Assembly (NCBI GenBank): GCA_946408315.1
Contig: CAMJRV010000059.1
Span: 1-9,806, forward strand
DNA: 9,806 bases
Direction of reading: 5' to 3'
Source of the DNA: an uncultured Bacillota bacterium
GTDB lineage: Bacteria > Bacillota > Clostridia > Peptostreptococcales > Anaerovoracaceae
Shown one piece after another: positions 8,098 to 9,806 of this stretch (positions within the stretch are counted from its first letter, which is position 1; each line of letters starts with the position of its first letter). The notes under the pieces are model-generated. The model searched no databases and had not been told where the DNA came from. It saw only the letters and a list, made by a program, of their open reading frames with translations. The position numbers and the translations under genes were made by a program.

Positions 8098-8733
8098 ATG
8101 GAAAATATAAAAGCCGCCAATCGATTGAAGATTGATACTGTCATCAAAAATCTAAAAAAGCGTGGCATGGAAGGGCATTACTGCGAAACCGCAGCCGAAG
8201 CGCGTGAAATGATCCTTTCCATGATCGAGGATAAATGTGTGGTGTCCTGGGGAGGTTCGGTAACGGTCAATTCCCTGGGTGTGAAAGAAAAGCTGGCGGA
8301 AAGGGATGTTGAGATCATCGATCCCTACGGCACGCCTGATCCGGCAGAGTCCATTGACCGCAGGAGGAGGGGGCTTCTGGCCGACTATTATCTGATGAGC
8401 AGCAATGCGGTGACGATGGACGGCGAGCTGGTCAATATCGACGGAACGAGCAACCGGGTGGCTGCGCTGTGTTTCGGTCCGAAACAGGTCATCGTCGTAG
8501 TCGGAGCCAACAAGCTGGCACGCGGGCTTGACGACGCATTGGAAAGAGCGAAGCTCTATGCCGCGGTCCCCAACAACGTCAGGCTGAAGAGAAATACACC
8601 CTGTACCGTTACGGGTGATTGCAGCGACTGTCTTTCAAAGGACTGTATCTGCTGCAACATCGTAACGACGAGATTCTGCGGTACTCCAGGCCGGATTCAG
8701 GTGATCCTGGTCAACGAAAACCTTGGGTTTTAA
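8098..8733 (+). CDS. Stand-alone LUD-domain protein (lactate utilization protein family)
   Basis: Cytoplasmic protein of 211 residues, a single LUD domain (YkgG/LutC-like, formerly DUF162). Family members in LutABC take part in lactate oxidation, but stand-alone copies like this are mostly uncharacterised and no lutA or lutB gene is in view, so the function is unknown. Family features seen are W51-GGS at 51-54, D-G-E-L-V-N-I-D-G-T-S-N-R-V at 108-121 and GPKQVIVVVGANK near 127-139. A cysteine cluster follows: C169, C175, C178, C183, C185, C186 and C194. The TPC-TG-C-x-x-C core resembles the C-terminal Cys pattern I recall in related proteins and could bind a metal or an Fe-S cluster, which is inference. 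The ATG has AAGGAGGT 10 bases upstream. The next gene starts 18 bases after the stop, suggesting an operon. Confidence 0.88.
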   Translation: MENIKAANRLKIDTVIKNLKKRGMEGHYCETAAEAREMILSMIEDKCVVSWGGSVTVNSLGVKEKLAERDVEIIDPYGTPDPAESIDRRRRGLLADYYLMSSNAVTMDGELVNIDGTSNRVAALCFGPKQVIVVVGANKLARGLDDALERAKLYAAVPNNVRLKRNTPCTVTGDCSDCLSKDCICCNIVTTRFCGTPGRIQVILVNENLGF

Positions 8734-8751
8734 CGGCGGGGGGAATAAAGA

Positions 8752-8952
8752 ATGGGATTGGGAAAAGGGTATGACATTGCTTTGGCAATCATTATTGTTG
8801 TATGGGCGGCCGGCTGCATGTGGCTTGCCGCTCAGGGGGCGAAAAATAAGAAAAATCCGAATCCGAAATTTGAAAAGGTACCGATTATCATTGGAATTTC
8901 AATTCCCGTTTTGATCGGAATCCTGGCGATCATCGGGGCAGTTTTTTTCTGA
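8752..8952 (+). CDS. Small two-helix membrane protein, unknown function
   Basis: A 66-residue protein with two hydrophobic helices, about residues 8-27 (ALAIIIVVWAAGCMWLAA) and 44-65 (PIIIGISIPVLIGILAIIGA), joined by a lysine-rich loop (GAKNKKNPNPKFEK). The positive-inside rule puts the loop in the cytoplasm and both ends outside. The ATG at 8752 follows a GGGGGGA ribosome site 7 bases upstream. An overlapping frame starting at 8723 encodes an arginine-rich, low-complexity product and would overlap the LUD gene, so 8752 is preferred. It is probably translated from the LUD transcript. I do not recognise a family, and it may be a membrane partner of its neighbour. Confidence 0.72.
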   Translation: MGLGKGYDIALAIIIVVWAAGCMWLAAQGAKNKKNPNPKFEKVPIIIGISIPVLIGILAIIGAVFF

Positions 8953-9007
8953 TTTCATTACAAAGCGAGGGGCCCGGCTTTCTGACAGCAGGGAGAAGGA
9001 ACGTAAT

Positions 9008-9571
9008 ATGATTTTTAACGAAGAACGTGTCTTATTGAAAAATGGGCGGGAATGTGTTCTGAGAAGCGCCGCGGGCACGGATGCGGAGGCGGTGCTTTCC
9101 CATCTGAAGCGGACTTCTGAGGAGACGGACTATCTCGTCCGGTATCCGGAAGAGGTCACTCTGACTGTTGCGGAAGAGGAAACGTTTCTGGAAAAATACC
9201 GGACCGACCCGAGGAGCGTCATGATTGTGGCTTTGGTTGACGGAAAGCTCATCGCCAGCGCTGGGTTAGGCTGCGTGATGGATGTGATGAAATACAGGCA
9301 TCGGGCTGTGTTTGGCCTGTCCGTCCAGAAGGACTACGGGAATCTGGGGATTGGAACGAAGCTGATCAGTTCCCTCCTGCAGTTTGCCGAAGCAGCGGGA
9401 TACGAGCAGGTGGAGCTTGAAGTTGTCAGCAGCAATGAGCAGGCGGTAAGCCTGTATCGGAAATTTGGATTTGAAATCTATGGAACCAGAGAGAGGAGCT
9501 CGAAGCTCAAGAATGGAACCTACTCTTCGGATCATCTGATGGTGCTTGATCTGCACTTCCCGACAGTATGA
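9008..9571 (+). CDS. GNAT-family N-acetyltransferase
   Basis: Cytoplasmic acetyltransferase of 187 residues that would move an acetyl group from acetyl-CoA to an amine; the substrate cannot be told. The acetyl-CoA pyrophosphate loop is visible as Q107-KDYGNLGIG at 107-116 (the Q/R-x-x-G-x-G/A motif), after the beta strand AVFGLSVQ. Motif B follows with N143-EQAVSLYRKFGF, where Y150 is the usual general-acid position. The start at 9008 has AGAAGGA 6-7 bases before it. The gap to the small membrane protein is 55 bases with no clear terminator or promoter, so co-transcription with the LUD gene is likely but not certain. Length and motif order suit a RimI-like or antibiotic/polyamine-type GNAT; I would not go further. 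Confidence 0.9.
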   Translation: MIFNEERVLLKNGRECVLRSAAGTDAEAVLSHLKRTSEETDYLVRYPEEVTLTVAEEETFLEKYRTDPRSVMIVALVDGKLIASAGLGCVMDVMKYRHRAVFGLSVQKDYGNLGIGTKLISSLLQFAEAAGYEQVELEVVSSNEQAVSLYRKFGFEIYGTRERSSKLKNGTYSSDHLMVLDLHFPTV

Positions 9572-9602
9572 AAACCATGTAAAACGGTTATTACATAGAA
9601 AG

Positions 9603-9659
9603 GCCCAAAGATGGCTCAGGGATTCATGCAAAGCACGCATACCCTGGAAATCTTTGGGC
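9603..9659. terminator. Long branched inverted repeat between converging genes
   Basis: GCCCAAAGAT at 9603-9612 is a perfect inverse of ATCTTTGGGC at 9650-9659. Inside it, CAGGG (9617-9621) can pair with CCCTG (9642-9646) and ATGC (9626-9629) with GCAT (9637-9640), giving a long stem with internal loops. It lies 31 bases after the acetyltransferase stop and 10 bases past the - strand gene's stop. On the - strand it is followed by CTTTCTATG, so it best serves as terminator for that gene; in + direction AAATTT follows, a weak T tract. A two-way terminator is likely. Confidence 0.6.
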
Positions 9660-9669
9660 AAATTTGCGA

Positions 9670-9806
9670 TTAGAATCTAATCATAAACTTCCGGATGATC
9701 TTCACCAGGTCGTCATAGCCGCCTGCGAACTGATCCAATGTCTTGTTCACCGGTCCGAAGGTGTCGAATTCCTCCACGCTCATCTCGTCGTAAGCCTTGA
9801 TGAAAT
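9670..9806 (-). CDS. 3' end of an unrecognised gene entering from the right edge
   Basis: On the - strand a frame is open from the window edge to a TAA at 9672-9670, giving 44 residues that include YDEMSVEEFDTFG, KTLDQFAGGYDDLVKI and the end KFMIRF. The mix is charged with a regular helix-like pattern, like real protein. The stop sits just before the 9603-9659 inverted repeat, as expected for a gene end. Codon choice (GTG, CTG, AAG, ATC) matches the neighbouring genes. The 44 residues are too few to assign a family. Confidence 0.65.
   Translation of the reverse strand, partial: FIKAYDEMSVEEFDTFGPVNKTLDQFAGGYDDLVKIIRKFMIRF

Noticed and set aside
8723..8914. 63-codon + strand frame overlapping the LUD stop and the small membrane protein
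   Set aside because: It competes with the frame at 8752, which has a better ribosome site, sits clear of the LUD gene and encodes two clean membrane helices.
8967..8977. GAGGGGCCCGG, identical to 4365-4375 in the first terminator
   Set aside because: An 11-base match, but here there is no matching right arm or T tract, so no terminator can form. It is probably chance or a decayed copy.
9577..9596. ATGTAA/TTACAT inverted repeat after the acetyltransferase stop
   Set aside because: Only six mostly A-T pairs and no T tract; too weak to call beside the much stronger repeat at 9603-9659.
9266..9661. 131-codon - strand frame across the acetyltransferase and the inverted repeat
   Set aside because: It overlaps the real acetyltransferase motifs and would have to read through the hairpin. 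The - strand gene ending at 9670 is in a different frame and stops before it.
1..9806. CRISPR arrays, insertion sequences, tRNA or rRNA genes, riboswitches
   Set aside because: I saw no regular direct repeats with spacers, no transposase motifs or terminal inverted repeats, and no RNA gene signatures.

Overview
The window looks like chromosomal DNA from an anaerobic, motile, Gram-positive bacterium, most likely a member of the Clostridia (Bacillota). This is inferred from the surface-layer (SLH) anchoring domains, the Ig-like and Listeria-Bacteroides repeat modules typical of clostridial wall proteins, strong AGGAGG-type ribosome binding sites, a sigma-D/sigma-28-like promoter, and moderate, roughly even base composition. 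I cannot name genus or species.

Left part (1-4410): the 3' portion of one very large secreted surface protein. Its start lies outside the window, because the frame is already open at base 2. It has a long, mostly helical region of unknown function (about 1,000 residues visible), then an Ig-like domain, a Listeria-Bacteroides repeat, a Gly/Ser linker and three SLH domains that would hold it on the cell wall. A rho-independent terminator ends this unit.

Middle (4411-8034): a 254-base gap with a well-spaced sigma-28-type promoter, then one large chemoreceptor. The receptor has a transmembrane segment, an extracellular double-Cache domain with residues resembling the amino-acid-binding signature, a second transmembrane segment, one ordinary HAMP domain, about ten more HAMP-like repeats of roughly 45 residues, and an E. 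coli-type cytoplasmic signalling hairpin. Tandem hairpins follow it, the second being a clear terminator.

Right part (8035-9806): a sigma-A-type promoter drives a stand-alone LUD-domain protein (annotated in databases as 'lactate utilization protein'), followed closely by a 66-residue two-helix membrane protein and then a GNAT acetyltransferase. All three are on the + strand with short gaps, so they may be one operon. A long inverted repeat separates them from the 3' end of a gene on the - strand that runs in from the right edge and that I do not recognise.

The chemoreceptor and its flagellar-type promoter form a coherent motility/taxis unit. The surface protein is a separate transcription unit by its terminator, and the LUD cluster is separate by terminator plus promoter. 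I see no transposon, CRISPR array, phage genes, tRNA or rRNA. The least ordinary items are the poly-HAMP receptor and the unexplained helical part of the surface protein; I found no convincing multi-gene novel system.
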